From positions 5,075,001 through 5,139,000 of the forward strand of contig NZ_CP036276.1 of assembly GCF_007747995.1 (NCBI RefSeq): a DNA stretch of 64,000 nt, read 5' to 3'. The notes under the pieces were generated by a model, which was not told the origin of the DNA, made no database searches, and was given only the letters and a program-made list of their open reading frames with translations. Source of the stretch: Symmachiella dynata. GTDB lineage: Bacteria; Planctomycetota; Planctomycetia; Planctomycetales; Planctomycetaceae. Position numbers and translations under genes: made by a program. Each line of letters opens with the position of its first letter. Position 1 is the stretch's first letter. Shown here piece by piece: positions 27,710 to 36,957 of the stretch.

Positions 27710-28954
27710 ATGCGACACCCCGCCGCCTTTCTTCTCCTCCTGGTTTGCAGTGCCTTGCCGAACGGTTTTGATTGTTGCCGCGCCGACGAGCCCGTGCCAT
27801 CGATTCAGTTTTCCGAACATCTGATCGCCGACAAATACGCCTATGCTTACGGCATTGCCGCTGCGGACTTTGATGGTGACGGCGACCTCGATTTGACCAG
27901 CGCCGATTACACGCCGCACAACATGCTGTACTTGTTTGAGAACGACGGCCAAGCTGCATTTAAACGGCACATTATCCAAAAGGACGATCCCGAACGACTC
28001 GAACGGCATCTGGTCGGCGATGTTGATGGCGATGGTGATCTAGATGTGGTGATTGTCAAAAACCTCCGCGGCGATTTGCTGTGGTTCGAGAACAATGGCA
28101 AGCCGACCGACGAGACATTGTGGTCGCGGCACGTGATCACCACCGATTTGCCGGGTGCCTACGACGTTGCGTTGGCCGATTTTGATCGCGACGGCGATTT
28201 GGACGTGGCGGCTTCGAGTTGGGTGCTGGGAAATCAATTCGCCTGGTTCGAAAACGACGGCTCGCCTGCGGAAGGAGAATGGAAAAAACGGATCATCGAA
28301 CAGGACATCCTCGAAACCCGCACAATGCGTGCCGCCGATTTCGACGGTGATGGCGATATGGATCTGCTCGGCACCGCACGACAAGCCCCCGCTGTGCTTT
28401 GGTATGAAAACCATAAAGAAGCCGGCGAAGTCCATTGGACTAAACATGTGATCGACGACCAATCCCCCTGCCCTGCTCATGGCAATCCGGCAGATATGGA
28501 TGGCGATGGCGACATGGACGTGGTGATGGCGTTGGGGTTTTATTACCGCCCCGAAAGCGATGACGGCAAAGCTTCGACAAAACGGCAGGACAACAAAATC
28601 CTCTGGTACGAGAACAATCCAGCAGTCCACGGACCGTGGAAGCAGCACGTGATTGGCGCCGAATTCGATGATGCCTTTGAAGCCATTGCCGGTGATTTAG
28701 ATGGCGATGGCGACATCGACGTCGCCGCCACATCCTGGCGCAATCCCGGCAGCGTTGCTTGGTTTGAGAATCTCGGCGACTCCAAGAAACCCTGGAAGCG
28801 GCACATGCTCAAAGAGAATTGGCGCAGCGCGAATCAAGTCATCCTCGCCGACATCAACGGCGACGGCCGCCTCGACATCGCCGCCTGCGCCGAACACGGC
28901 AGCTACGAATTCCGCTGGTGGCGAAACGAAGGCCGAAAACCAAAAGCAGACTAA
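27710..28954 (+). CDS. Secreted FG-GAP/VCBS repeat beta-propeller protein
   Basis: A 414-aa exported protein (signal peptide MRHPAAFLLLLVCSALPNGF). It consists of about seven propeller blades, each with a calcium-binding loop: ADFDGDGDLDLTSAD, GDVDGDGDLDVVIVK, ADFDRDGDLDVAASS, ADFDGDGDMDLLGTA, ADMDGDGDMDVVMAL, GDLDGDGDIDVAATS and ADINGDGRLDIAACA. The blades alternate with WFENDG or WYENN segments. The loops resemble those of integrin alpha subunits and bind Ca2+. These proteins usually act in adhesion or ligand binding outside the cell; no enzyme domain is seen. ATG at 27710. Confidence 0.92.
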   Translation: MRHPAAFLLLLVCSALPNGFDCCRADEPVPSIQFSEHLIADKYAYAYGIAAADFDGDGDLDLTSADYTPHNMLYLFENDGQAAFKRHIIQKDDPERLERHLVGDVDGDGDLDVVIVKNLRGDLLWFENNGKPTDETLWSRHVITTDLPGAYDVALADFDRDGDLDVAASSWVLGNQFAWFENDGSPAEGEWKKRIIEQDILETRTMRAADFDGDGDMDLLGTARQAPAVLWYENHKEAGEVHWTKHVIDDQSPCPAHGNPADMDGDGDMDVVMALGFYYRPESDDGKASTKRQDNKILWYENNPAVHGPWKQHVIGAEFDDAFEAIAGDLDGDGDIDVAATSWRNPGSVAWFENLGDSKKPWKRHMLKENWRSANQVILADINGDGRLDIAACAEHGSYEFRWWRNEGRKPKAD

Positions 28955-28965
28955 AAACACCAACT

Positions 28966-28990
28966 GTAGGGGACGTCGCGACGCACCTTT
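28966..28990. repeat. Dispersed palindrome family C, copy 1
   Basis: TGTAGGGGACGTCGCGACGC and following ACCTTTC, just after the FG-GAP gene. It is nearly the same as the copy at 33891-33916, where the core GGTGCGTCGCGACGCACC is a perfect palindrome. Confidence 0.55.
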
Positions 28991-29053
28991 CGATGCAGTG
29001 CGAAAGATTGCCTCAACGAATAGCGGCGATGCCTGACAACTGTTGTGCAAAAA

Positions 29054-29087
29054 CCCTCACCCCGGCCATCTCCCAGAGGGAGAGGGG
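29054..29087. repeat. Dispersed palindromic repeat family D, copy 2
   Basis: CCCTCACCCCGGCCATCTCC followed by CAGAGGGAGAGGG. It is the reverse complement counterpart of 2493-2520. Confidence 0.55.
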
Positions 29088-29130
29088 GAAGTGATTGAGG
29101 GACGGCGGATTCACTGAATGGATCGGAGCA

Positions 29131-32124
29131 CTAACGTTGTCGCGCGTCGTTGCGGCGGGAATCGTATCGTTCGTTCATGCGCTCGCGTCCCTGTGGCTTG
29201 GCCATGCCTTGCACTCTTCTGCGGTTGACCGGGACGGTAAGGATGTGCCGGGGGTCGTAATGTTTTTCACCGCGGAACCCTCCGATCGACCGGGAGGGCG
29301 TCACGGCAATCACCTGCAGTTGATCAATCAGCACATCTCCCATGCCAGTCAAACTCAATGTCAGCGTCATCGAGCCGCTGTGGGTTGCTTCGCGAAACAT
29401 TTCAAAGCGTTGCCAACCATTGGTCGATTTCCAACGCAATCCTTGGGCCGGGCCGGCCAGACTGTCGTAGAACATTACCCCATCGGCGCTGCCCGTGATG
29501 TCTCTGCGGATACGTATTTGGCCGCGGATGTGAATCAGTTGTCCGCTTTGCACCGTCAGCGGCGGTGTCGTCACGGTGACAGGTGGTTCGGGAACCAGCA
29601 GTGGAATTCTTTCCGCATCCAGCGGCAGCGCAGCCAACCGCAAACTATATTGCCCGCCGCCGGGGGAAGGACGCGGCGCGAGTTCTGCATTCGCTTGAAT
29701 GCCGGACGACTCCCGCTGTTTGTGTTGCCACCCCTCGGCGATCATCGTATCGAGATCTTCAAAGTCCCCTGAACGCAGCAAATTGTCACCCACGGAAATC
29801 TTACTGCCAAAGCGGGCCATCATGTCCCAATGATCGGGCAATGTTTGAAAGCACAAGGTGTGCAGACTGGAGGTCGGGCTGGAGAGATTGCGTACGGCAT
29901 CGTTCCAATGCCCCCGTTGCAAAATCCTCAGCGCTTGCATCGCCTCGCCGCTCAAAATCCGTGCCCCATTGAAGTCCTTGAGTCGCAGCGCTTCCCGGGC
30001 GCTACGCAGACTGGATTCGCATTTACGAATGTTGCCCAATCCGTCTCCCTGTGGATATCCCAATTCGACAAGCTCTCGGTCAATCGCGCGGACCCGCTCT
30101 AATTTTGTTTCTGCTAACCGGAGTGAAATCGCAGCGCTTTCCGGCGCCATTGCATAGACTTTGCGATCCAGTTCCATTTTCAATCGCGGGTTGGACGTCA
30201 GCAGGACCATGGCGGTCTGGTCGAACTTTTGCAACGTGATTTCTAATCCACCGGCGACGCGTCGAGTACGTCCGTCCAGACTGTGCACACCGGTGGTCGT
30301 GATTTCAAAGGCAACCGCTGTGGCCGAGACGCCGGGAACAGTCATCCGCACATTTTCGCCCCCCAACCGTCCAGGAACGAATTGTGCCCCCTCCTCAAGC
30401 CAAGCGGGTAAAATCAACAGATTCCCGTCGACCGTTTCCAGCACGGCCGCTTCGAGTTCTTTTTTGAGTCGCGGCTTCTGCCGCAAATCATCCGTCCGTG
30501 CTCGTAACAATTCGTCTTTCCGCCGCCGCGCTTCTGCACTGCCGCCGAACAGGTTGCCCTGGCGAAGCTGCTGCTTGCGTTGCGAAATCTTGACAGGAAC
30601 CGTTGATCGCAATGTCGCCGTCGCCAGCCACGGTTCGATCAAATCCAATTCCATGTTCAACAACTGAACGACCAACTTGCGCTCCAATCCTCCAGGACGC
30701 TCCTCGTTCAAATCGCTCGACTTCATGAAACCAACCCCACGATTGCCTGCCTGCAGCGCCGCATAAAGCTGTAGGCGAATTTGCTCCGGCTCGACAACCA
30801 CCGGATGCCACCCCGCAGCCACGCGCCAGCCGTCGAGTTCAGGCGCCGGTTCGGTTTCGATCCAGGTCCAGCAAAACGAACCAGGACGAGCCGCATGGCG
30901 TTTCGCCATCAATGCCTCACGGTACTCGCGGAAATTCAAGCTGGTGTGCAACACGTTTCGCGAAACCCCGAGCATCTTGAACAGTCGTGAGTACGACAAC
31001 TCCAACCCCGCCACATCCCCCATGAATGGACGGTTGTATTTTCGGTCCGCGCCGCGCAGGGTTTCGATCCAATTGGTAATCAAGGATTTGTCAGCAGCAG
31101 GAATGCCCGTACCCAGATACCACGCCAAGATGCCTTCGGTGTCTTTTGAAAACGGGGCCAAGTTGGCCGTCCGTGCATCATACATCTCGCCGTCCGGTCC
31201 GATCGCTTGCGGTGGAATGGCGATCATCCACAGTCCCTGTGCCCGCAGTTTTTTCAGCACCGCTACATTCGCGAAATCCGGTATCCACGCGGTATTGAAG
31301 CGCAATCGCGCCAACTCGGCCGGATCCTCGTTATGATAAGGGAGGATGCGCAAAAAGGTCGGCTTGCCTTCGATTGTCAGTTGATCCAGATGAAATTTGG
31401 CGGGGGTTGCTGTTGCGGACGCGTCCTCGCGGTGGTCAACTGGAATAATAGTCGGGGGTCGCACGCGCGGTCCCAAACGCATGTCATCTATCAAAAACTT
31501 AACCGGCCCGGCCAACGATTTGGCTGTCAAATACGCACGGTCGACATACATACCCTCGGTATCGATTTCCGTCTTTTCGTAATAGTTTCGCGCCCAACCG
31601 ATTGTCTTGAGCACCGCACGTTTGGTCGTACGGCAAGTCAGCTGTTGCCAGCGGCCTTCCTCGTCGGTGTAGGTGTCGCCCTCGAGAGGAATCATGAGCG
31701 CCGTTTTACCGGTTGTGGGGTCAATCTCGTTGGGTAACACCAATCGGAGCGATAATTGGCAACCCGGCTGTTGGCAGCGAACCCATACCGAAAGATGCGT
31801 TTCACCCAATAGAACCTGAGTCGCCGGCAATGAGTGCCGCAACTCCACCAAAGTCCCTTCGTCAGCCGCTTCGAAATTTAGAAATTCCGCACCTTGTCCC
31901 TTGTGGGCTTGATCCACACGGCGGTGCTCAATCAGTCGACATTTTTGTTTGTCGAACTGCCAATACCAGGAAGTTTCGCCGGAAGAGACGTCTTCGAAAT
32001 CTTCAACGAATTCCGCAGCGGCGCAGACGCCCCCCAACCACAACAGCAGGCCCAACAGGAACCCGCAGACGTGTAGCCCAAACCTGAGACCTATATGCGG
32101 TTGAGAACGACTCTTCTCATCCAT
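29131..32124 (-). CDS. Large secreted protein, possible glycoside-hydrolase-like fold
   Basis: A 997-aa exported protein of unknown function. The signal region is LHVCGFLLGLLLWLGGVCAA. An N-terminal sandwich resembling a carbohydrate-binding module (about 35-210) begins EFVEDFEDVSSGETSWYWQF. A middle region of about 230-480 looks like a TIM-barrel glycosidase (FLRILPYHNEDPAELARLRF; WLIAIPPQAIG-like; SFCWTWIETEPAPELDGWRV). A helical segment and a C-terminal sandwich (IHIRGQIRIRRDITGSADGV) follow. Catalytic acids cannot be assigned by eye. The C-terminal tail is very basic and Arg/Asn-rich (MNERYDSRRNDARQR). Such proteins are frequent in planctomycetes. ATG start at 32124. Confidence 0.75.
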   Translation of the reverse strand: MDEKSRSQPHIGLRFGLHVCGFLLGLLLWLGGVCAAAEFVEDFEDVSSGETSWYWQFDKQKCRLIEHRRVDQAHKGQGAEFLNFEAADEGTLVELRHSLPATQVLLGETHLSVWVRCQQPGCQLSLRLVLPNEIDPTTGKTALMIPLEGDTYTDEEGRWQQLTCRTTKRAVLKTIGWARNYYEKTEIDTEGMYVDRAYLTAKSLAGPVKFLIDDMRLGPRVRPPTIIPVDHREDASATATPAKFHLDQLTIEGKPTFLRILPYHNEDPAELARLRFNTAWIPDFANVAVLKKLRAQGLWMIAIPPQAIGPDGEMYDARTANLAPFSKDTEGILAWYLGTGIPAADKSLITNWIETLRGADRKYNRPFMGDVAGLELSYSRLFKMLGVSRNVLHTSLNFREYREALMAKRHAARPGSFCWTWIETEPAPELDGWRVAAGWHPVVVEPEQIRLQLYAALQAGNRGVGFMKSSDLNEERPGGLERKLVVQLLNMELDLIEPWLATATLRSTVPVKISQRKQQLRQGNLFGGSAEARRRKDELLRARTDDLRQKPRLKKELEAAVLETVDGNLLILPAWLEEGAQFVPGRLGGENVRMTVPGVSATAVAFEITTTGVHSLDGRTRRVAGGLEITLQKFDQTAMVLLTSNPRLKMELDRKVYAMAPESAAISLRLAETKLERVRAIDRELVELGYPQGDGLGNIRKCESSLRSAREALRLKDFNGARILSGEAMQALRILQRGHWNDAVRNLSSPTSSLHTLCFQTLPDHWDMMARFGSKISVGDNLLRSGDFEDLDTMIAEGWQHKQRESSGIQANAELAPRPSPGGGQYSLRLAALPLDAERIPLLVPEPPVTVTTPPLTVQSGQLIHIRGQIRIRRDITGSADGVMFYDSLAGPAQGLRWKSTNGWQRFEMFREATHSGSMTLTLSLTGMGDVLIDQLQVIAVTPSRSIGGFRGEKHYDPRHILTVPVNRRRVQGMAKPQGRERMNERYDSRRNDARQR

Positions 32125-32491
32125 GAGAAGTGGTGTCTATTAGAAGGGGTGGTATGGAGGAAAATCAGAAAAGTGAGAGAACAGCCGATGGCCCGCGATA
32201 CAGCCCGATTTTGTTTCTGTGCCGCAGCGAGGTGCCAAAGCACCAGACATGTTGCCATTTCGCATCATGTGTCCAAAGCGGCAATCGGACGTAACTGCGA
32301 GATATTATAGCAACTTGCGATTTAGGCCAACCCGAAGGCGTTGTCATAAAACCACATGGCCCGATCTGTGTCGAAAAACATCATTTGACGCAAACACCTA
32401 CAGTAATGCCACTTGCGTAAATCCATCTTGAAACACTGCCCATCGGCGCGGAAAATGCATAAAATAGCAACAACAGGAGAACAACAATAAG
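32125..32491. other. Intergenic region between divergent genes, nothing recognised
   Basis: 367 bp. No supported coding sequence or repeat was seen. It presumably carries promoters for both flanking genes. Confidence 0.35.
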
Positions 32492-32773
32492 ATGACTGGA
32501 CATCCAAGATTGAACGATAAAGACACCGAGGAGCTGCCTCGAGAACTACTGGAGCTGGGACGGCAAATTGCCAACCTGCCTAGCGAATACCAAGCCGATA
32601 TGGGGCGGGTCTACGATCAGGTCGTCGACTCCGCACGCCGTCGCCGACGTATCTTATCGCTGGTTCAGGAAGCCCTTTCGCAATTGCGCTTGGACATCAA
32701 ATATCTGATGTTCGACCTGCAGGTCACTCGCGACGAGCGCGATGCGCTGCGCCAGGATTCTTCCGAAGACTAG
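32492..32773 (+). CDS. Small helical protein of unknown function
   Basis: A 93-aa soluble, highly charged protein predicted to be helical. It has PRELLELGRQIANLPSEYQA, a basic turn ARRRRRILSLVQEALSQLRL and LMFDLQVTRDERDALRQDSS. The pattern suggests coiled-coil dimerisation or nucleic-acid/regulatory contacts, but no family is recognised. AGGAGA lies upstream of the ATG at 32492, though spaced rather far (about 13 bases). It ends just before a family A repeat arm. Confidence 0.6.
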   Translation: MTGHPRLNDKDTEELPRELLELGRQIANLPSEYQADMGRVYDQVVDSARRRRRILSLVQEALSQLRLDIKYLMFDLQVTRDERDALRQDSSED

Positions 32774-32796
32774 GACATCCTCAAATTCTCTAACGT

Positions 32797-32820
32797 TGGG
32801 TGCCACTGGCTTTGCCAGTG
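32797..32820. repeat. Dispersed inverted-repeat element family A, partial copy 3
   Basis: GGGTGCCACTGGCTTTGCCA matches the left arm of the element at 5803-5880. The opposite arm expected about 50 bp on is degenerate. Confidence 0.65.
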
Positions 32821-32891
32821 TTCCGCAAGGATCACGCCCACCCGAATACATGAATCGTGACGCACCAGTCATGCCAGCGTCTGGGTGACGC

Positions 32892-33863
32892 TTAGTCGTC
32901 GTCAACCATTATCGGCGACGATTTCACGCTTGGGGCCTCCACGGGTCGCAGTCGCCAGAACTGCGCCAAGATTGTGCCGGTGAGCATACAACCAAACGTA
33001 TACAAAGCCGGCGGAACCATCGTGCTCGGTTCGTCCGGATAGAGTTGGCTCGCCAATACGGTTCCCAATCCGGCGTTCTGCATGCCGATTTCCAATGTCA
33101 GCGCCCGCCGCATCGGCTCGCTGAATCGCAAGGCCTTGCCGCCCAGGAACCCCGCGGCATAACCGGCCACGTTGATCAACAGCAGCGCGCCTCCCAACGT
33201 CGAAGCGTGTCCGGTGATGGCATCTCGCTTATTCGCGAACACGGCGGCCACGATCCACAGGATCGTCAGATTGGCAATCACCGGCCCCAGCCATTGCATC
33301 GCGGACTGAAACTTCGGCAACCGCCGACTGAGCAAATGCCCGATCACCACCGGCCCCACCACTTGATACAGTAACTTGATCGAGACATCGACTGGGGAAA
33401 CGGTGAGCGATTTGCCCAGAAACAACCAAAAGGCGGCCGGCACGAATAGCGGCGACAACAACGTCGCGCTCGTGGTCAAGCTGACCGAATAGCTAACATT
33501 GCCTCCCGCCGCCAGGGTGAGCACGTTGGACGCCATCGCCCCCGGCACGCACCCCACAATGATCACGCCCACCATCAACTCCGGACCAAACCCGAACAAC
33601 CGGCCAACGCCATAGGCGAACAGCGGCATGGTGGTGTATTGCAGCAGCGTCCCCTGCAAAACGGTCGGCCAATGTGCCGCAACGTTCCGCACTTCGTCAC
33701 TGGGCAACAGCGCCCCAATAGCAAACATGGTGACGATGATCAGGTAGGACAAATACGGCGTGCTTTCCACAAACGGATCAAACGACGTCAGCCCCCACTG
33801 CGGCCAAAAATAGGCCACCAAACAAAGCAGACTCAACCAGGCCAAGAGATACCGTTGCAGCAT
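32892..33863 (-). CDS. Bile acid:sodium symporter family transporter
   Basis: A 323-aa integral membrane protein with about nine or ten helices. The family signatures are VPGAMASNVLTLAAGGNVSY SV (about residues 110-130, the sodium-site crossover region) and TLEIGMQNAGLGTVLASQLY (about 250-270). Members carry bile acids, pantoate, arsenite (ACR3 relatives) or other organic anions with Na+; the substrate here is unknown. The ATG at 33863 starts directly with a helix (LLAWLSLLCLVAYFW). The longer frame to 33947 would cross a palindromic repeat and is rejected. It runs as a single unit on the minus strand. Confidence 0.87.
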   Translation of the reverse strand: MLQRYLLAWLSLLCLVAYFWPQWGLTSFDPFVESTPYLSYLIIVTMFAIGALLPSDEVRNVAAHWPTVLQGTLLQYTTMPLFAYGVGRLFGFGPELMVGVIIVGCVPGAMASNVLTLAAGGNVSYSVSLTTSATLLSPLFVPAAFWLFLGKSLTVSPVDVSIKLLYQVVGPVVIGHLLSRRLPKFQSAMQWLGPVIANLTILWIVAAVFANKRDAITGHASTLGGALLLINVAGYAAGFLGGKALRFSEPMRRALTLEIGMQNAGLGTVLASQLYPDEPSTMVPPALYTFGCMLTGTILAQFWRLRPVEAPSVKSSPIMVDDD

Positions 33864-33894
33864 AAGACGTCCAATACGATGAACAACAATGTAG

Positions 33895-33912
33895 GGTGCG
33901 TCGCGACGCACC
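33895..33912. repeat. Dispersed palindrome family C, copy 2
   Basis: GGTGCGTCGCGACGCACC, an 18-bp perfect palindrome in the leader of the symporter gene, flanked by TGTAG and TTTC as in the copy at 28966-28990. Confidence 0.7.
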
Positions 33913-34040
33913 TTTCTAGGTAGGACGTTTGACTGGAAAGCAAACAAATCTCACGCAACAGCGAACAACGTTTTACGTTGGATTCACGACTGCTTCAAAA
34001 ACGCTTCAGCTTGGTGATGATGCAACCCGCATCCGCTGCG

Positions 34041-35516
34041 CTACGATGGTTGCCCGGACAGCGGAGCGCGTTGCGTGTGCCAGTTGGTTTCGCGTTCAAA
34101 CATGCGTGCGGCGCGCAGGACGCGGTCTTCTTGCAGCGGTGGAGCTAAGACTTGCAACCCGATCGGCAATCCCTCTGAACTCATGCCTGCGGGAATTGAA
34201 ATGCCCGGCAATCCGGCTAGGTTGGCGCTCAGCGTATAGATGTCCGACAAATACATCCCCAACGGATCATCATCGTGCGCACCCAACTTGAATGCGGGTG
34301 TGGGCGACACTGGTGAGACAATCACATCGACATCCTGAAACGCCGTATCAAAGTCCTCGCGAATCAACCGCCGCACTTTGAGCGCCTTGAGATAATACGC
34401 GTCGTAGTAGCCTGCCGAGAGGGCATAGGTCCCCAACATCACCCGTCGTTTGACTTCATGCCCAAAGCCCTCGCCCCGGCTGGCGGAAAACATGTCGATC
34501 ATGTTTTCAAAGGATTCGGCCCGATGCCCATAGTGTACGCCGTCGTATCGCGCCAAATTGCTCGATGCCTCCGACGGAGCAATCAGATAGTAGACCGAGA
34601 CGGCATATTTTGAGTGCGGCAAACTGATCTCGCGCAGCTCTGCTCCCTGCGATTCGTAGACCCCCAACGCGGCGTTGATTGCCGCTTCGACTTCAGGATC
34701 CAGACCATCGACAAAGTGTTCTTTGGCGACGCCGATCTTCAAACCGGCCAACGGTTCCTCGACTGTTTTGCTATACGGGTGAACCGGCGTGTCGATGCAG
34801 GTCGAGTCGCGATTGTCATACCCGGACATCGCTTCGAGCAACAACGCTGCTCCGGCCGTATCGTTGGCGAACGGGCCGATTTGATCCAGCGAACTGGCGA
34901 AGGCGACCAATCCGTAACGCGAAATCCGGCCGTAGGTTGGTTTCATACCGACCACGCCGCAGAAACCCGCCGGTTGACGAATCGATCCACCCGTATCGGT
35001 CCCGACCGCTAGCGGCGCCATCTGAGCCGCGACCGCCGCTGCCGAACCACCGCTCGATCCTCCTGGGGCTCGCTCAAGATCCCAGGGATTGCGCGTTGCA
35101 CCGAAATACGAATGCTCGGTCGACGATCCCATGGCGAATTCATCCATGTTCGTCTTCCCGATCAGGACCGCACCGGCGTTACGCAACAACGTCACCGCAT
35201 GCGCATCGTAAGGAGGAACATAGTTCGCCAACATTTTGCTGCAGCACGTCGTCGGCACACCCCGCGTGCACATGATGTCTTTGACCGCTACAGGCAATCC
35301 AGCCAGCAGCCCCAGTTTCTCCCCAGCTTGCCGCTGACGATCGACCTCTCGCGCCGCATCGAGTGCTGCATCGCGGTCGACATGCACAAACGCCTTCACG
35401 TCTTCGTCGTGTGCGGCGATCACGTCCAAATAGGCGGTCGTGACTTCTTCGCTGCAGGTATCTCCCCGCTCCATCCGTGCAAGAAGTTCCGCGGCGGTCG
35501 CACCGACAATCGACAT
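34041..35516 (-). CDS. gatA: Asp-tRNA(Asn)/Glu-tRNA(Gln) amidotransferase subunit A
   Basis: The glutaminase subunit of GatCAB, which releases ammonia from glutamine or asparagine to amidate misacylated Asp-tRNA(Asn) or Glu-tRNA(Gln). The 491-aa length is standard. The amidase-signature triad is visible at the family positions: Lys79 (LPVAVKDIM), Ser154 (APGGSSGGSAA) and Ser178 (VGTDTGGSIRQPAGF). gatC lies 91 bp upstream on the same strand, so both are probably one transcript; gatB is not in the window. ATG at 35516. Cytoplasmic housekeeping enzyme. Confidence 0.97.
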   Translation of the reverse strand: MSIVGATAAELLARMERGDTCSEEVTTAYLDVIAAHDEDVKAFVHVDRDAALDAAREVDRQRQAGEKLGLLAGLPVAVKDIMCTRGVPTTCCSKMLANYVPPYDAHAVTLLRNAGAVLIGKTNMDEFAMGSSTEHSYFGATRNPWDLERAPGGSSGGSAAAVAAQMAPLAVGTDTGGSIRQPAGFCGVVGMKPTYGRISRYGLVAFASSLDQIGPFANDTAGAALLLEAMSGYDNRDSTCIDTPVHPYSKTVEEPLAGLKIGVAKEHFVDGLDPEVEAAINAALGVYESQGAELREISLPHSKYAVSVYYLIAPSEASSNLARYDGVHYGHRAESFENMIDMFSASRGEGFGHEVKRRVMLGTYALSAGYYDAYYLKALKVRRLIREDFDTAFQDVDVIVSPVSPTPAFKLGAHDDDPLGMYLSDIYTLSANLAGLPGISIPAGMSSEGLPIGLQVLAPPLQEDRVLRAARMFERETNWHTQRAPLSGQPS

Positions 35517-35607
35517 GGCTGTAGGTCTCGAATGGGGAGTGATGATTTGACCGGCGACGTTTTCCGCAGTTTTCTAGCGCAAGCCCACGGCAAAAATCCG
35601 ACCGCGG

Positions 35608-35907
35608 CTAGGACCCTTCCAGAATCTGCGGAACCTGGAAGTAACGGCCGTCCGACTTCGGGGCGTTGGCCAAGGCTTCGTCCCGCGGTAGGGACTCATG
35701 GACTTCGTCCGCGCGGAACACGTTCTTCAATTCGATCGCATGAACCATCGGCTCGACATCTTCGGTGTCCAACTCGTTCAATTGATCCATGTGCCCGAGG
35801 ATTTGCGCCAACTCGGAAGTGAGGCTATCCAGTTCCGCGTCGCTCAATTTCAGCCGCGCGAGAACTGCCACCCGTTGGATTTCATCGCGTGTCAATTCAG
35901 TCGTCAT
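35608..35907 (-). CDS. gatC: Asp-tRNA(Asn)/Glu-tRNA(Gln) amidotransferase subunit C
   Basis: A 99-aa small subunit that wraps around GatA and stabilises its contact with GatB. It has the family N-terminus (LTRDEIQRVAVLARLKLSDA), LTSELAQILGHMDQLNELDT and the TEDVEPMVHAIELKNVFRAD segment, ending EALANAPKSDGRYFQVPQIL, as usual for GatC. ATG start at 35907. It lies immediately upstream of gatA and downstream of the L28 gene. Confidence 0.96.
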   Translation of the reverse strand: MTTELTRDEIQRVAVLARLKLSDAELDSLTSELAQILGHMDQLNELDTEDVEPMVHAIELKNVFRADEVHESLPRDEALANAPKSDGRYFQVPQILEGS

Positions 35908-35985
35908 GATCGTGCCAGAGCGTTCTCAGAAGACGCGCAGCGACAAGCCGGCGGTGTCTCCACCAGCATCTCACGCCGCTCGGGT

Positions 35986-36246
35986 TTATTTTTCAGGAAG
36001 CGTGAACAACTTCCGCACGACCGCTTTTTGCACGCGTCCGCCACGGATGCACTGCACGCAGACCCGCTTGGAGACTGTTCCGCCGCCCTCTTGCACGCGA
36101 ATTTTCTGCAGGTTCGGTTTAAACATCCGCCGCGAAATCCCCGTGGTTTGGCGTCCGTTTCCGCCCAGATACTTCGCCTTACCCCGTTGCGTGACCGAAT
36201 TGCCCTTCTGGGCGGTCTTTCCGCAAACTTCACAACTCGCACTCAT
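35986..36246 (-). CDS. rpmB: 50S ribosomal protein L28 (zinc-binding form)
   Basis: An 86-aa ribosomal protein L28. It starts SASCEVCGKTAQKGNSVTQR and has SRRMFKPNLQKIRV, both typical. Two CxxC pairs are present (Cys5/Cys8 and Cys63/Cys66, CVQC), marking the C+ paralogue that holds a zinc ion; many bacteria also have a C- form used under zinc limitation. ATG start at 36246. It lies 78 bp upstream of gatC, on the same strand. Confidence 0.96.
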   Translation of the reverse strand: MSASCEVCGKTAQKGNSVTQRGKAKYLGGNGRQTTGISRRMFKPNLQKIRVQEGGGTVSKRVCVQCIRGGRVQKAVVRKLFTLPEK

Positions 36247-36957
36247 GACGATAATCCTTACGTTTGTTTACATTTATGTCGTACCGGGCACGGGACAAGT
36301 ATAATCAGCCTCACCTTGATTGCAAGCGGTCGCTGACACACTTTTAGGGGCTAATTTTGACCACTTCGCCCCGTCTCAATCGCCCCTCTGCTGGAATCCG
36401 ACAAACCTCTCGCTACAGGTTGTCTTGCTGGATACCACCTATGTTGCTGGATACCACCTACGCCTCATCTCAGGCAATTCGGCCTGGAACGGGAATTCCC
36501 CGCCCCTTTCGCCTCGGACAGCCTCTTCGCTGTACCACCTAGCTTCCAATTGAGGCTCAAAATTTTTCCAAAATTGGTCTTGTCTCAATTCGCCGCAGGG
36601 TATATATACACCCGTTCAGTGACGTAAGTGTGATCCACTCGGAAAGAACTGGTTTTAGGATAAGTTTTTCTTTGCGGATTGCAAGATTTGCGATGCGAAT
36701 TGCAAGACCTCCCAGAACGTGGGTTGAGTGGCTGCGGGCGGGTATGAAATTCTTGAGAATTTCATATTCCGTAAACTGTCCCTTAACATACGGTTGTAGT
36801 ATCTCAAAAAGATGGGAGGACGAGGGATGAACTCCTCTGGCACACAGTTCGCTGATGCAAAGGATTGCCTGAAGCATTCGGCCGATTGGGGCCATTGCAT
36901 TCAATTAGTTGTCCCGCGTTTGACCAAACGCGATCCACCAAAAACAGGAGGGGAGCG
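36247..36957. other. Long intergenic region and csrA leader
   Basis: 711 bp with no convincing gene; a 115-codon minus-strand frame (36557-36904) is weak. It contains a 19-bp tandem duplication (36425-36462). In the last 135 bases before csrA there are six GGA trinucleotides, two in or next to the ribosome-binding site. Confidence 0.45.
36425..36462. repeat. 19-bp tandem duplication
   Basis: TTGCTGGATACCACCTATG followed directly by TTGCTGGATACCACCTACG; a single mismatch separates the copies. Confidence 0.8.

Noticed and set aside
36557-36904. Minus-strand 115-codon frame upstream of csrA
   Set aside because: Overlaps the csrA leader on the opposite strand, with no motif or ribosome-binding site; not strong enough to call.
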